A program made the translations under genes and the position numbers. Shown here piece by piece: positions 1 through 14,000 of a stretch of DNA of 64,000 bases. Source of the DNA: Caprimulgus europaeus. Its lineage: Eukaryota > Chordata > Aves > Caprimulgiformes > Caprimulgidae. The DNA lies in assembly GCA_907165065.1 (NCBI GenBank), contig OU015535.1, positions 1,488,001 through 1,552,000 of the forward strand, written 5' to 3'. The number at the start of each line of letters is the position of its first letter. Positions within the stretch are counted from its first letter, which is position 1. A model generated the notes under the pieces. That model did no database searches, was not told the origin of the DNA, and saw only the letters and a program-made list of their open reading frames with translations.

Positions 1-2237
1 TCCAAAAAGCAGTATTTGTGAAGATTCACTTGAATGACACTTTCATACAGATTTGCTGCATGCAGCACTGCAAACAAAATCAGTCCTCAACAAGCAGCAG
101 AAGTCAGGCTGTCTGCTCCCCCATGGCAGTGAAGTCACCAGCAGAGACGTCCCCCACCTCTAAAGCAGAGCAGAGGTCCAATGAACAACCAGACCCTCAT
201 TTTCCTTAGTTTTCCACAGTTAACCAAAAAGCAACTCATCATTTTTTTTTTTCCAGTTCATATTCTTCCACACCCACAAAGGGAGGTCACCCCCAAGCTC
301 AGCCATTTTTCAGGCTAACAAGTGTCAGGAGAAAGGGGAACAACTTCCACCCCCCACAGCAAAAGCGCCAGCTCGGGCTCTTAACTACACCCAGTTGCCA
401 TTGCTTTCCAAATGTCCTTCCACATGACCTTCTCAAAGCCATCCCACTCAAAACAGGTCCTTCATCTACACCTCTAACTCCCTTTGTAGCACCTTGTCAC
501 GCCTGCCTGGCCCCAGGCTTGCTTTGCCCCACCTCCCCCAGTTTTCCTACTCACTGTGGGGAAAAGCCAGATGCCTGCCAGACCCTGAAAGGGCTTTCAC
601 ACCTTTTGCTCAGTGTCTCCTGCAAAAAGCCTCCTGAAGAGCTCTAAATCTGAGAAGTGTTTTGTTGGGGTTTTTTGGGGGTGTCTCTGTGTGTTTGGGG
701 TCTGTGTGTGTACGCCCTGTCCCTCCAGCTGCAAAGTTCTCCCTGCATCACCACCAGCCCGAGGAAATCTGCCCCTGTGCAGTTAGAAAGTCTCTTTGTG
801 GTACAGTTTTCCACCAACTACTCAAGATTTCAGGGTATAGAAAGTGATTTTGGGAGCAAATGTGTGCTGGAGATTATGTAGACACCTAGATTTAACACAG
901 GTACATCCAAGGTGGTTACAGCTGAGTTCCAGGAGTACCCTTCAATGCCCAGAATGAAGACATTAGAAGGGATTTTCTCATTCACTCTCCAGGCTGATTT
1001 TCACCAATGAAACATATCTAGTTGTCTTGAAACTAAATTCAGCTATTTTAAATTCAATTTAAATCCATTAACTAGCACTGCATGGAGGAAGGAGTCAGTA
1101 AGTGCACAACACATTGTCCTTCCTTCTCACACTGCAATTACTACTTTAAGTCACCCCAAATGGATTTAGCCCAGCATCTCCTTCAATTTCTGCCCGACTC
1201 TGAACAGTGATAGCAAGATTAACTCCACCACCGACCACAGGAGCCTGTCACAGCTTCCAGGCTGTGTGACACCTTGCAGCAAGTCCCTGGTTGTGCATCT
1301 TTTTAATGGGCAGCACAGAAAAGGGAAGGTCTAAGCTGGCACCTGCAATGAAACAATGGTCTGGGAAAGCACTGAGTGCTTTAATGCAGTGAAGAGCTGT
1401 CCTTTCAGGTGTTTCAATTGAAATCTGAATTGAATTTCTGTCTTTAAAATGAAATCCCACCCAAAGACAGAACTTGTATCACTTGGGGGAAAAAAACCCA
1501 ACCAAAAAATAAACAAACAAACCCCAAACCACATGCTTCCCCCCTTCCCATTTCCAACAATAGCTTTATTTTTCATTTTTTCTGGCCAAAAAACAGAGTG
1601 GAAAATGAGTTTAAATGAATTTGAGATAAAAGATGTATGTTTGGGAGGATTAATTATTCCATTAAAAAAAATCTGATAACTTTTCTCAGAACAGAAACTA
1701 CAACAACTTAACTTAAAAGCTTTGGAATTATTATTTTTGACCCTTCTAAAGGTTTTACTGGTGTCAGTTCTTGGCCACAATATTTACTGGAAGCTGTTGA
1801 ATCTAGCTGTGACTGCGTGTTGAAGTGTCCCTTAGGGATTCATTTCATTCTGCTCACGCCAGGATTTCAGCTTTGGTGCTTCCTAGGTCTGATTTTGGTC
1901 TGCAAAACTGAAGCATTTTCAACACCAAAGAGAAGGAAAATAATAGAGCAGTTAGGAAGTGGAAATTCTTACAGACAGCCCCAGAGTACAAGAGCTTCAT
2001 AGAGACCCAGAGGGGCCTGTGACAGACAGCAATGCCTCTGAGATGTTCCACAGAAAGCAATGCAGTCTGCATTACAAAGAAACAGATCAGGACTTTTTCA
2101 GCAGACACAGGGAAAGCACCAGAAGCAGCCCCTGGGGTGCTTTGGGGTCACCACTGTTCTGTAGGGTGGGGAAATGTCACTGTGTGAGTATTTCATATGG
2201 TGGTCAGGGTAATATTTCAATTGCACAAGCTGGACCC
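1..2237. other. non-coding stretch, no gene seen
   Basis: No gene is supported here. Open frames are all below 150 codons and show no recognisable motif or splice context. The stretch holds a short T run near 242, a G+T-only tract at about 657-716 and an A+C tract at about 1484-1531. The rest looks like unique, moderately AT-rich vertebrate non-coding DNA. Confidence 0.6.
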
Positions 2238-2627
2238 GAGGCTGTTCTGCATTCTCCACCTGTTAAAAACAGGAGACTGAGAGGAGATCTCATCATGGTC
2301 TGGAACTTCCTCCCCAGGGGAAGAGCAGGGGCAGGCGCTGAGCTCTTCTCTCTGGCCACCAACGCCAGGAGCAGAGGCCATGGCAGGAAGATGTGGCAGG
2401 GGAGGGGGAGGTTGGCCATGAGGAAAAGGTTCTTGAGGCAGAGGGTGGTGGAGCACTGGCACAGGCTCCCCAGGGAGGTGCTGATGGCCCCAAGGCTGAC
2501 AAGATTCCAGCAGCATTTGGCCAAGGCCCTCAGGGACATGGTGTGAACGTTGGGACTGTCCTGTGCAGGGACAGGAGTTGGACTCCATCATCCTTGGGGG
2601 TCCTTCCCACTCACAACATCCCATGTT
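2238..2627 (+). mobile_element. CR1 LINE fragment, 3' end, plus strand
   Basis: This is a 5'-truncated CR1 non-LTR retrotransposon. In the plus frame that ends at 2546 it reads the C-terminal part of CR1 ORF2 (reverse-transcriptase protein): RRLRGDL, then a diverged linker, then QRVVEHWHRLPREV and finally ALRDMV followed by a stop, the normal ORF2 end. After the stop comes the usual CR1 3' untranslated segment with a GGGTCCTTCC-like block. The terminal ATTCTATG octamers are not recognisable, so the 3' tail has decayed or been lost. The linker shows many substitutions relative to typical avian CR1, so this copy seems older than the one at 26.6 kb. The upstream edge is approximate. The copy cannot be mobile by itself. 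Confidence 0.88.
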
Positions 2628-4640
2628 TCTAAGCAGCACTTTTTGCATTACCCTCCCTGTTCCCATGCTATACTCTCTTCTGTAACAGTTTCCACTTAGA
2701 TCCACAGACAAACCATTGATATGAAATTCTCCCCATTCCCCTTATCAACAGTCTAAATCCTCACACTAACCAGGAGCGTGGAGCACTGTTAATGTCAGGC
2801 AGTGCTGTTTGTTTACCTTTGCATGACACATTAGAGCCCAACCTCCAAGAAATATAACAAGGTCACTCCTTTCCTGGTATTCTCTGGAGTTGTTTGGCAC
2901 CGAGGTTTGGACAGGCGAGGAGACACATCTTTCAGCATCAGCAGCTTTAGAGAATACACACTCTGCTTTGAAACAGGGGAAGATTGATCCTGCAGGGCTG
3001 TTTACTTCATCAGCACACCTCTCAGTGCTATCAGGGCACCTGCACGTTGCATAATTGCTGTTTCTCTCTCAAACAAACATCAGCCAAATTTGTAGTAGGT
3101 AAAGCTATAATCATAGGGAGTGCTACAGCCAATTTTCACAGTTTGTATTGAAAAAAAAAAAAAAGGAAAAAGGGTTAATTAGCAAGATGCATTCTGGAGC
3201 CTTCCTGCTCTCTTCCTGTATTCCAGCCACCCTGAACTGGCCTTAGCTTTGGAAAGGTGAGCACACGTGAGGAACTGGTACATACATATACTCTGCTTTG
3301 TGCTAAGCTGTCACACAAACAAACTCTCAGGTTAAGAATTATTCCAAAATACTCAGTGTTCCCCAGTAGACTTGTCTGCATGGTTTTGGTACACCAGAAC
3401 AAAGCACAGCAGGCTGAGCAGTAGTGGTTTGCTCTTCATTAATTTTTTGCCCAGCTCTTTTCCTAGCCCAGTTGATGAGGCCTGAAAATCTCACAGCTGT
3501 TTAGAACAAAAATGCCCCCTGAAGGCAGCTTGGAGTTGAATTTGTGACTGTGCAGGTTAAGCCAGTGACCAGGTAGTTAAGTCATGACCAGTCATCAGTG
3601 GCATCAAGCAAGGATCAAAACCCAGGTCAGCTGAGTGTTAGAAGATTGCAGATGACCTGCACTGAAGCAGAGCAGAAGCAGCATTAGGCCAACACACACC
3701 ACCAGCAGACAGAAAGCATCTCCAAACAGTTATGCATTTAATAAGGACTTTGGTTAAAAGAAGCCACAGTTTGGAGCCTATGCTCAAGATCACAGATTTT
3801 AAAAGAGGAATTAAGCATTCCTAGCCACAAATGGGGCTAAGCAAGTCCATAAAGCACAGACTTGTGGGAAGATTTCTCTGCAGCCACCTGACAGACTTAC
3901 AATAGGTTTTGAAACAGCAGCAGGTCTTCAGCCTCAGTTTGACACAAAGGCCTGGGTGACACCACATCACTCCATAGATTCAGTTTTATTGTCCTCAGCT
4001 CTTATATAGTTTTTTGGGAGTGGGGTTTTTTTGATTGTTTTTTTGTTTGGTTGTTTTTTTTTGTTTGTGTTTGGTTTGGGTTTTTCATGCAATTCATTAA
4101 CATTATTTCAACTTTATGTCCACACCTCCAAAGTCAGACTGACCTATTAATTGTGTTTCACATCCTTAACGAAGATAATCCTCTACACCCTCTGATCTAC
4201 GAGCAGATCCTTCCCATCACCACAAGTCACAGCTGCCCTTTCTCCAAGCAGAAGCCAAAGCTGGCACAGCAGCAGTGGTACTCCCAGGGATGCCTCCTTT
4301 GCATGGAACACGACATTTTCACAGCATGCTGAAGCTCCACCACAGGCAAGATTTGGGCTTTCCTTGCTCTTCCAGCCTGCCCATCACCTCTGACATTTCT
4401 TTGCAGTTCCATAATGTGCTTTGTACTGCATTGATCTACACAAAATGAAAACTAGTAGAGCTAATCTAAGATAAATGGAATAAGATTTCATCAAGAAAGT
4501 TAATTTTTCTGTACATTCCCCAAAGAACTACGCAAACTTTGAAATTCTTTGTTGAGAAGGCTTCTTCCCTCTCACCTTTTGGCTCACATTAACACAATTT
4601 CCTTGACCTGACCTTGTCCAACTGTCTCTAGAGGCTGGTG
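2628..4640. other. non-coding stretch with poly-A run and G+T tract
   Basis: No gene is supported. The stretch holds a 14-base A run at 3151-3164 and a nearly pure G+T tract at about 4009-4085. Nothing else repetitive was recognised. Confidence 0.55.
4009..4085. repeat. G+T strand-asymmetric low-complexity tract
   Basis: About 75 bases on the plus strand consist almost entirely of G and T in irregular runs, with no fixed repeat unit. Short open frames across it, rich in F, V, C and W, are artefacts of composition. Confidence 0.75.
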
Positions 4641-4770
4641 TTTAAAAAAAAAAAAATAATCCCTGGAGAATTCCCTTGTGTTGCTCCTGTTTTACCAAGA
4701 TTTTTGGGGGAAAAAAACCCCAAAACCAAACTAAAACTAAACAAAACCATCTCGTGTCCGAGCCTCACAG

Positions 4771-5060
4771 CCCATCCGTGCCCTCCCCAGCCCGGGGTTC
4801 AAGCTCCTCAACTTGGGAATTGCTGAAACTTGGGGTTTTGGGGGTTTTTTTTTGCATTTACACCTGTAAATTTCTGCATTGTTTTAATTTATGTCAGATA
4901 TTGTTTCTTTTTTTTTTTTTCTCTTTTTTTTTGTACATTGCCTTAAATGTTCTCACATGACGGTAGGAAACCAAAATTTGTAACGAGTCATTCAAACAAA
5001 CAAGAGAATAACTAAAAAAACACAAAATAATAATTAAAAAACACAAAATAATAATTAAAA
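4771..5060 (+). repeat. unclassified dispersed repeat, copy A
   Basis: This 290-bp segment has a near-identical inverted partner at 31668-31970. Shared landmarks, in order, are CCCATCCGTGCCC, a GGGGTTCAAG block, ACTTGGGAATTGCTGAAACTT, G/T homopolymer runs, GCATTTACACCTGTAAATTT, GACGGTAGGAAACC and GAGTCATTCAAACAAACAAG. It ends in two tandem units of about 20 bp built on ACAAAATAATAATTAAAA. Outside homopolymer runs only a few substitutions separate the copies. A 5' edge that stops without any terminal repeat and a simple tandem 3' tail suggest a retroposed element, but no coding region or known family could be recognised. A GGTTCAAGCTCC stretch at 4796-4807 resembles a pol III B box; no matching A box was found. 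Confidence 0.75.
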
Positions 5061-8000
5061 AAAAATTCTTTTTAAAGCCCACCGTGGTAGACTACAACAT
5101 GCAGTGTGGTCTCTCCAAGAATGGCCCCGATCTTCATCTCTGGATGAGCTTATGATGCATTTTCTGTACTCATAAAACAAAAGCTTTAGGAAAAAACCAT
5201 CAGAATATTACCTTGGAGCAAGAATATCAGCCCAGTTTTGGAAGGAAAAAGTAAATCTTTCCTTTCATCACTTCCTTCCATTCCACATGAAATTATTAAA
5301 AAAAAAGAAAAACAAAAAATGAGCAAGAAAAAAATTCTGAGGATATTAAGAACCAGCATAACTCCTCCCATTACCACACTGCAGGCTGAACGCTGGGACC
5401 CAGCTCAGCAGCCTCAGAATCTGGGCTCAGTGTCTGGCTTTGGGCTCCTTTCAGTTGCACATGGATAAGACACTGCCTGACTTCTAAAATAACAAGCCAC
5501 AGTTTAGCTCTGTACATATTGTAATGGGGGGAAGCACACAGCACTTGCCAGGATGAATGTATGGATGAATAAAGATGCTTAAGGGTATGCAACAGTAAAT
5601 AGATATTTCTCATGTGACTGATCAGAGTGAAAACTATATTCCAGTTTATTACATAGCCTGCAGACATAAAATTGAGTAGTAATTGTCTGAAGTAGATTCA
5701 GCAATACCTACCACAATCCACTAATGAAAGAGACCTGTGTTGTCTTGCACTTTTGGATTAAAATTGTTGAAGACATTGTATTTTTAGAACAGCAATAAGG
5801 AGGTTTTACATCGCTCATGGAACACACGGCACAGAAGTTTAACCAGGCAGAACAACTAGTCTGGCTACTAAAGAACTGCAACACAAGAAAATTTGGGGCT
5901 TATTTGACTTCTACATGGCACAAGAGAAGTCTGCAGTCTAATTCAAGGCTGTTCTGAGTCAGTAGAGGACTTGCACTGGTTTCACTGGATTTACTCAAGT
6001 TTGTAATGAGGCCAAGTAAGTTACTACAGTAGTCTCCATGGAGCAGGTTTGTGATTTGTTTGTTTTGGGGTTTTTTTTTACACTGGTCCATCTTTCCACT
6101 GAAAGTCCCTTAAAAAAAATAATAAAATCTTTACTGTTTGTATAACATATAGATCAAAAATTTAAGAAAAAAGTAGAGATCTCCACCTCAAGAGAAGTTC
6201 TGGGAACGACGATGGGAAATCCATACGACCTTAAACACCCAGCAAGAACGTGCACAAAGGTCGATAAACTTCTTCAGGAGTAACTGATGCAGAACAACAC
6301 CTGATGAAGTCTTTGGCTTCACAAGCTGCTATTAACACCAAAGCACAAGAACAGGAGTGCCAACACACATCAGCTTCATTAGCCAGAGAAAGCAGAACAT
6401 GCATTTATCACGGGCAGCACTGACACATCAAAGTGCTGTTACCTGCTGCTGTAGGGCCACCCAAACTTAATGGCTCCATGGTTGTTCACCAGCAACACTG
6501 CATGCAAGTGTCAGACAGACCCCTGTAGATTCAAAGGACAGGACAAAGCTTGTGACATCAAAGATGAGGCTGCTGGACCAGAGGGAAGGAAGACAACAAG
6601 CAGTACCAGGAAAACAACCAACCAACCTCAGCAGTTTTAACTGTTTCCCTGCCTATTCTGCCCAGGGCTTGCCCTTACCAGCAGGAAGCTGGGAGCAAAG
6701 CAAATGCACAGTACAGGGAAGGCACTGGGTGTTACCACAGAGCAGCTGTGCTTACACCCAGCCACACTGAGCAATCAAAAACAGGAGCAGGCTAAAAAGA
6801 TCTGAGCTACTCTCTCATGCTGAGAGGTTGCCTGTTTCTCTTTTAACTGTTGCACTCAGATCACTCATGAAGAGTAATTCTATCTCATAAACAAATGAAT
6901 AAATAAAGGAGAATCCCAAACAAGACACCACACGCAGATTTATCACTTCCCAGCCACCAAACACACAGTACCTATCCAGAAAATATTCCATTAGCCAGGA
7001 AGAGATGTCCAGAATAACAAGCAAACAAAACAAAAAAAACCTCAAAAAAGAAGGTAAGGGAAAAAAATTAACTCTTCTATGGCTATAGCACTTCAGAATG
7101 TCTCAGGTCTCCATAACCATACAGCAGATAAGCAAAGAACAGTACTGTAGTCTTCCCATTACTGATTTCCTAAGCATCATTAATTGACCAAGAGCACAAT
7201 CACCAGGAAAGGCTCAGCACAGAGGCAGCCCTCCCTCCCTCACGCTGTAACATACCAGAACACACTCCTGCTTGGAGGCTCAGCCATCAGTCTCACAGCT
7301 GCTGGTTTGCCTCTCCAAGGACAGGAATCGTGTGCTGTGCAATCAAAGCCCTGACAGAAGGGCAGCAGACAGCTCCTCAGAGCTACAGCTGCCTAACACA
7401 ACTGGGAAATAACCCCACAGCACTGGAGGAGCCAAGACCTTCGCTGGATTTTCACACTCAACAGGCTCAGGTGTAAGTGCCTGAGGTAACTCGCAGCCAT
7501 AGGTAAATAAGGGGGGACTGGACCACAGAGAAAGCGAGCAACCATTTCTAACCCAAAGAATGCCTGAGAGTCAAAGCTCTTTCTCTAAAACATGCAACAG
7601 CAGCTCAAAACCAGAGACACCAACAGCAGGACATATTTGCCCCACCACACTCATGATGACTGGACCACGGGAAGACACGAGGCTGTTGGGTTGGGTCCAC
7701 CCTGAGCACGGGAGGTGCCTGCCCAGCCCTGGAAACCCCCAGTTGGAACCACAGCTGAGGCAGGGAAGAAGCACTAATTCCCACCTGCACCCAGCAGCAC
7801 CTGTGCCAAAAGCCCACCACAGCCCCAGGCCTCTCCAGGTGCTTTATTTACATCCTCTTGGCTTTCATTTAAGGAGGACGACAGAAATGTCTCACAACAA
7901 TAAAAAGAAGTAAAAGAGCATGATAAGATGTGATGTGCAGAGCTGTGGTTTTTTCTCTCCCTATACACTGGTGGCTTCACTGCAGTCACTCTTCACCTCA

Positions 8001-11000
8001 CATGAGAGCACTGGGGTTCTTGCTGAAGGTATTAAATGTTTTGAATTAAAACTGAAACTGATGCATCGCTCACGGCTGCTCACTACTGGCCTCAGAGCCC
8101 TACAAGGTGGCTTGCAAACAATATATTTTTGTGATAAATGGAAAGAACATAAAAGTGACCATTTTTCAAACAGTTTTTCATTGTTGTGCTTTTATAGTTC
8201 AGTCTAGATTCTGGACTGAGCTATAATTCAGATTCTGCTCAAATTCTGGCATCTGTAAATGGACCAGACCTGACATTTACAGGGAATGCCTAACATCAGA
8301 GTGAGCCAGTTATTTCTGGAAGAAGCATTGCTGGAATTAACTCTAAAGGAAAAGAGTTAAAAGATTCAGTTCTATCATGTTATTGTCATGTACACACCGC
8401 TTGTAGCAGGGCAGGAGCTGCAGAGGAAGATGCAGTGTGGGGAGGAGAATAAAGGCGATGTGACATCAGGATACAGCGTGGGACTGGGCGCTCTCCTTCC
8501 CTGCAGACCCTGCCCTGAGCAGTGTCCTGTGGTGCAGTCCCTCACACCGGAGCCGAAACACCACCCGTAGGTGTTGGCTCTTTGCTGCAGCTCCCAGATG
8601 TGGCACTAACTTCTGTTTCTATCTGTAGTGTGTTTATGGTGGTTGCAAATACCCAGGGAGATGCTTGAACAAAGTCTGTATTACTTTATGCATGTAATCT
8701 GTGTCAAATGTCTAAATTACATAGTTCTATTTGCAAATGACAGTTCACTCACGAGACTGGGGCTCAATCTTCCAAAGCTTCAGCAGCCAATGCAATAAAT
8801 GTTTTTATTGAAGTACAAGACTGGCCCCAGTGAAGCCCTTGACAGGATCACCACAGGAACAGCCACACATAATGAATCATGGCATTTGAAATACGCTGTT
8901 GATTACATGTTATTTAGTCTTCCAGTGTTTGGGATAAATCCATTATTATACATATACCCTTGCAACGAAAAAGCAATGCTTTACAAACTAGTTATCTTTC
9001 CAGATTTGTTTATAACACCTCCTAAGTGCCCCAGAATGATATTTTCCATTCTACTGAAGAGCTGCCTTCCTTTTTTCACTTGCTGATAGCATATTTCCCA
9101 GTGATTTACTTCTTCTTGGCAACCCCTGCACTGGGGTACGACAGAAAAGCAGCAGAGGTGTTTTGCTACTGAGCCAAAGGTATAAATTTGAGCTTTGCAG
9201 TAAACTTGTCCTGAAAGTCATACTCAGGCAAGCCCAGTGCCTACGAGCACTGGACTATTAGGTCTGGGAGTCCAGGTTGTAAGATAGAGCCTTGGCTGGA
9301 TTAGTTCCTTGCATTAAAGTAGCTAAAAAACCCTGGTGTCTCTTAACCAAGTTAACCTGTTGGACCACCGAGGTGCTTGACCCTCATCAACAATACTATC
9401 TCAGAGTTTAACACTGCATGGTTAGCTTTTCTGCTACTTCAATTCTACTGTATTTTCTAGCACAAACAGAAGTCTTTAGCAAAAATGCTTCAGATTTTGG
9501 TGGTGTGTTTTGGTTTTGTTTTTTTTTTTTGCTCCACAGAAGAAATTAAGAACACAAAGCAGTGGGCAGGATGCAAAATGCATGGTTTGGGCAAATTTCT
9601 CACAAGGAATGTGCCAATGAGAACACGTTATTGGTAACACATCCAGAACAGATGGATTCCTTATTAATCTCAGGACAAGGACAAAAAGTCTCCAGCAAAG
9701 GACTTGTTCATGGCATTCTGGTTGACAAGTACTTCTTTGGCAGTATTCTCCCAACTTTCTCCAAGTTATTTAGACCATAAAGAGAACAAGAAAACCTCAG
9801 CAACCAGAACTGTAGTAGCCTGAAGTTGGCCTCAGCAACTTGTAGCTTCAGAACTACTGCTGGGAGAGGCTGGGCTTGTACTGCACCAGGGAGAGCAGCT
9901 GAAGCCAAAACGGTCCCTACAGCCCGGTGCATGGCCCTTGCATGCAAATTAGCTACAGAAACTGGTGTCTAAGGTCACCACACCTCCAAAGTCAACCTCC
10001 TAGAAGTATCCTAGGAATTGACCATGTCTATGTGAATTTCAAGAAGTGTGAAAGAACCCTTGCATTTTCTGTTTGCAGGAACTGGATTTAGTTAGCTCTA
10101 TTTAGCAAAAAAAAAGATGGAAAACACCAAGTTTAATGTGATTTCTGAAGTGACTGCTCTCCTGTGAGACTCTCATTCAGGGTAACTGTGCTTTAATATG
10201 TCTTCTTTCCAATTTCATTAGCTATCTCTTCATTGCAAACACTGAGCTAAATGTATGAGGCTGAACAGAGCTGTGTTGTTTGCATCAGAGCTTCAGAGCA
10301 GTATCCACCTCGGACCTCACCTAATAGCAATAACAGTTGCTAAGAGATCTCAAAGGGAAAACATCCTTTTGATTGCAGTGGGGGCTGTGGAATAGCTGAT
10401 GGGCAGATGAAGAAGGCTGAGAAGGAAACATATTGAAGATGATATGGCCATGAAAAAGAGGTTCCCATTCATTTAGCACATTGGGATTTGCAATCATATC
10501 TCACTTTATTTGTAGGAAGCTAAAGAGCTACACACCCTGTTATAAATATGGACATGAAACTCCCAGTGACGTTGCATCAGAAGACATTTGTCAACAGAAA
10601 CAGGAGCTCTTCCTAAGGGCAAGGGAAGCTGGAGTCTAGTACAAATGAATGGCTGCAGACTGGAAAGAGAGCACTGAACTAGAGGAGAGGTGGGTTCTCA
10701 TGCTACTACATTAAACTGGCATCTTTAGGAACACAGCTCCTAGCATTCAGACTCCCCCCTCTGTTAAGCCAGTTCTGTTATCAAGGAAGAAAAATATATA
10801 CCAACGTTTTTCTTCTGTTTGTTCTGGCTCTTGCACTTCCATGCCAGTGCCTGTCTCCTGTGTTAAACACGCTGCTCCTCCCTGCCCAGCAATGCTCTGT
10901 GTTGCCACCTTTTCAGCTGCTGTTGGCACTTGTGCTAATAATACTTGTGCTAATGTAATCACACTCCAAACAAAGCAAGGGCAACACTCTGACATCCCTA

Positions 11001-14000
11001 CCTAGTTTTCAAACAGACAAACTCCCAGCAGGGCTGGGAACACACAGATTGCCAGCAGCAATGGCAGCAGGAGGGAAACACCCTCGGTTTGCCCTGGTGG
11101 CTCTGGGGAGGAGTGAAGCCAACACCAGCAGTGTCCCACTGGAGGAAGGTCTGGGTAAGCACAGGGCCCAGTCAAGCTTAGACACAAGACTGCCTCTTGC
11201 AGTCCAGCTGAGGACATTTTCTGTCCCAAAGTAGGAAGTGGGTAAACAGAACAAAACAAGGGGTGGGACCCAGCTGGCTTGCGTTCACCTGCAGCTCTGT
11301 GACTGATTTTGCACATGGCTTAGAGAGAAGTGTGCTGCCATTCAGCTTCTCTGTGAGCTGGCTGTAATGACACTCACCTCAGCTGGTAGCAGAGTTCAGG
11401 GGCGTAGTTTCATAATCTGCACTGGAATTTTCACAAAAGGGTTATTAATATGACAGCTACAATATTCCATTTACGTCTGGTTGAGAAGGGAGATACGGAA
11501 AAACATCACAAAAAGTGTTAATCAAGCGCTAATCTTGCTGCTAATTATTTTAACTGCTTACATTTGGAATTTCTGTATATGTTTCTTCTACTTTCCTTCT
11601 CTAAATGGGAGTAAAATGTCCAAAAGGGCAGGTATTTCCTCCTCTGTGGTCCTACTCCACCTATTTATTGGGCCATACTACATGCCTGGGAGTTTCATAA
11701 TGGGAATTGGAAATGGAATTAAAGAAAAGGAAATTGCTACAAATGAAGTAATTTCCTGGGTGTAAACAGCACTTGTAATTTTGAAGAACAGATTTAACAT
11801 GAAAACATATTTTGTACTGTCAAAATATGAGTATGATGACTGTTGTTAGATACTATTTAGCTGAGAACACTACAAATAACCTCGTTATGACTGCTGATGA
11901 CATAAAAGACCAAGGGCTGAATGTTGAAGTCCTATTGGGCAAAACTCCAGAACTTCCATGATACTTTTGTCTAAGCAGTCACATTAGGATCTGCTCTTGG
12001 CAGGTTCCACCCCTAATGGATAATACACCCTGGGCTATGTTTTCAAAAATTTGGGAACTTGCTTTAAAAAAAATAAATTGAGATTAAGTCCCATTGACTA
12101 CCACCAAAAGCAAAACTGGGTGCGTTGTTTTATGACACCATTGAGATACCTGCATGTCTGCTCTAAGTATTTCCTAGGAGCTCAAAAGCATGACTTGAAG
12201 AGAGACTGGGCATGTGCCTCATCCAGCTTCTGTGAATGTCCCACTCTGGCTGCATCATCTTTAAGACAGAGTGATTGCTGTCTTCAGGCCACAGGCACTG
12301 CCTTGCTGCAGCAGTGCTCTCCAAGAGCTGCCACTGGAGCTCCAGAAAGCACTGAAGAACGCTGTCTCCTGGTGAGTGGCAGGCCACATGTGCCATGCAC
12401 TGTGTCTCCAGTCACCCAGATCCCTCTGAAAGTCCATTCCTCAGTTCTTTCAGAAACAGCAATTTAAGCTTCTACACATTTAAACCTCTTTAATAATTTC
12501 CCTCCTGTTTATTTCAGCATTGAGGGTTGAAAGTTGAAAATTGGTCTTCATACCCATGAGTGGCTCTGAACACCAAACATTCAGTTAATTTGTCAAAACT
12601 AAAACAGACTTCTGGAAGTTGCTGCATGAACTAATGCTTTCTGAACATCTTAGTAGATAACCCTGTTGTCCAGCCTGCAGACAGATGTGCTGATAGTTAC
12701 ACTGGTTTGAACTGTTAGGGCTAATTTCAGGCCTCTGAGAAGTCCACTGAAATTACCCAGTTGCCATGAAGAAGGAAGTTGGTGTTTACTTTTGGAATAC
12801 TCTACAACTGGAAAGAGCAGGAGTATCACATCTGCAAACACTGTCTCCTCCCAGTACCCTTTAAAGACTTTGGATCAAATGTAAAGGTATTAAATTCCAT
12901 TTTAGCCTTTGCTCTTCCAAATCATGTGGCCTGGTGAATGTGTGCACCATACAGACATAAAACATCAGTGTCAACAGCATCAGAGGACATAGCTGCTGCT
13001 GTGTGTGAAATTAGTTTCACCACCACAGACTGATGTATCACTGGGGCATAGCATTTGGTTAGTTATCTGTCACAGCAGCATAAGGAAATGATACTTCAGC
13101 AACCCTGGAGGTACTGGAGGTATGAAGTCATTCATCCAAGAATAATCAACTTCTGGAAATCATTCACAGCTGCTAAAACTGAGCACAATGCACCAGCAAT
13201 GAGGTGTGCATCACTGCTTTCCAATTGCACAAAGCTGACTGCAGCTGGGGTGGTGAACATTTGTTAAACTTTGTTTTGTATGAACTAAGACATCACCTGG
13301 AGGAGGAGTATCACTGGAATTTACGTTTCAGGTCATATCTGGGAACTGACATTTCAGTTGTAGAATGTCTCCACTTGGCTTTCACAACTAATGATGTCAT
13401 AGATCAAAGATACTGGGTATCTTAGAAAGCCCTGCTGGAGAGACACAATGAATAATTCAGCAGTTGCAGACCAGCTCCTACTCTTATTTGTACAGGGATT
13501 AATAAGAAGTGATTCCACTGAAACCAAAAGAAGATTTTTATTCCAGTGTGAAGGACATTGGAATGAGAGAAACAGAGTGGACCCACGGTGTTAGTGCCTT
13601 CACAGTGGGTGTCAGGCCTGGATCAGTGCACCCAGGTGAAATGAAATACCTCAGCTTTCAAGCTGTCTTCCACGGTCCCTGAGGAGATGGGCGCTTCGAG
13701 AGGGGAGAGGACTGCAAACTCCAGAGAAGATTAAGGCAGCTAAACTCCTAGCTCCAAAATCTCACTGCAACATCTGATGATAGACCAGATGAATTCATTG
13801 CATACACAGGAAAGACAATGAAAACATAGATCTGAACAGGAACAAAGTGTCTGCATTGGGATGAAGCACAAATGAGAGCACAACTCTTTTTCATGAACCT
13901 TTTGCAATAGGCAAGAGGGAACAAGCCTGGCAGTATTTTGTAATAGGCTTCTACAAACTCCTAGAAAAACCAGAGAAACAAACAACTAAATCCATGAAGA

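Noticed and set aside
1959-2546. 195-codon plus-strand open frame as a host gene
   Set aside because: Its C-terminal half is CR1 ORF2 protein and the upstream part is unrelated sequence open by chance.
4796-4807. tRNA-like B box GGTTCAAGCTCC
   Set aside because: There is no A box at the right distance and no cloverleaf; it may only hint at a SINE origin of the dispersed repeat.
11356-11415. Possible minus-strand exon with a strong GTGAGTG donor
   Set aside because: The segment up to the nearest acceptor contains a stop in all three frames, so no coding reading is possible; a non-coding exon remains conceivable.
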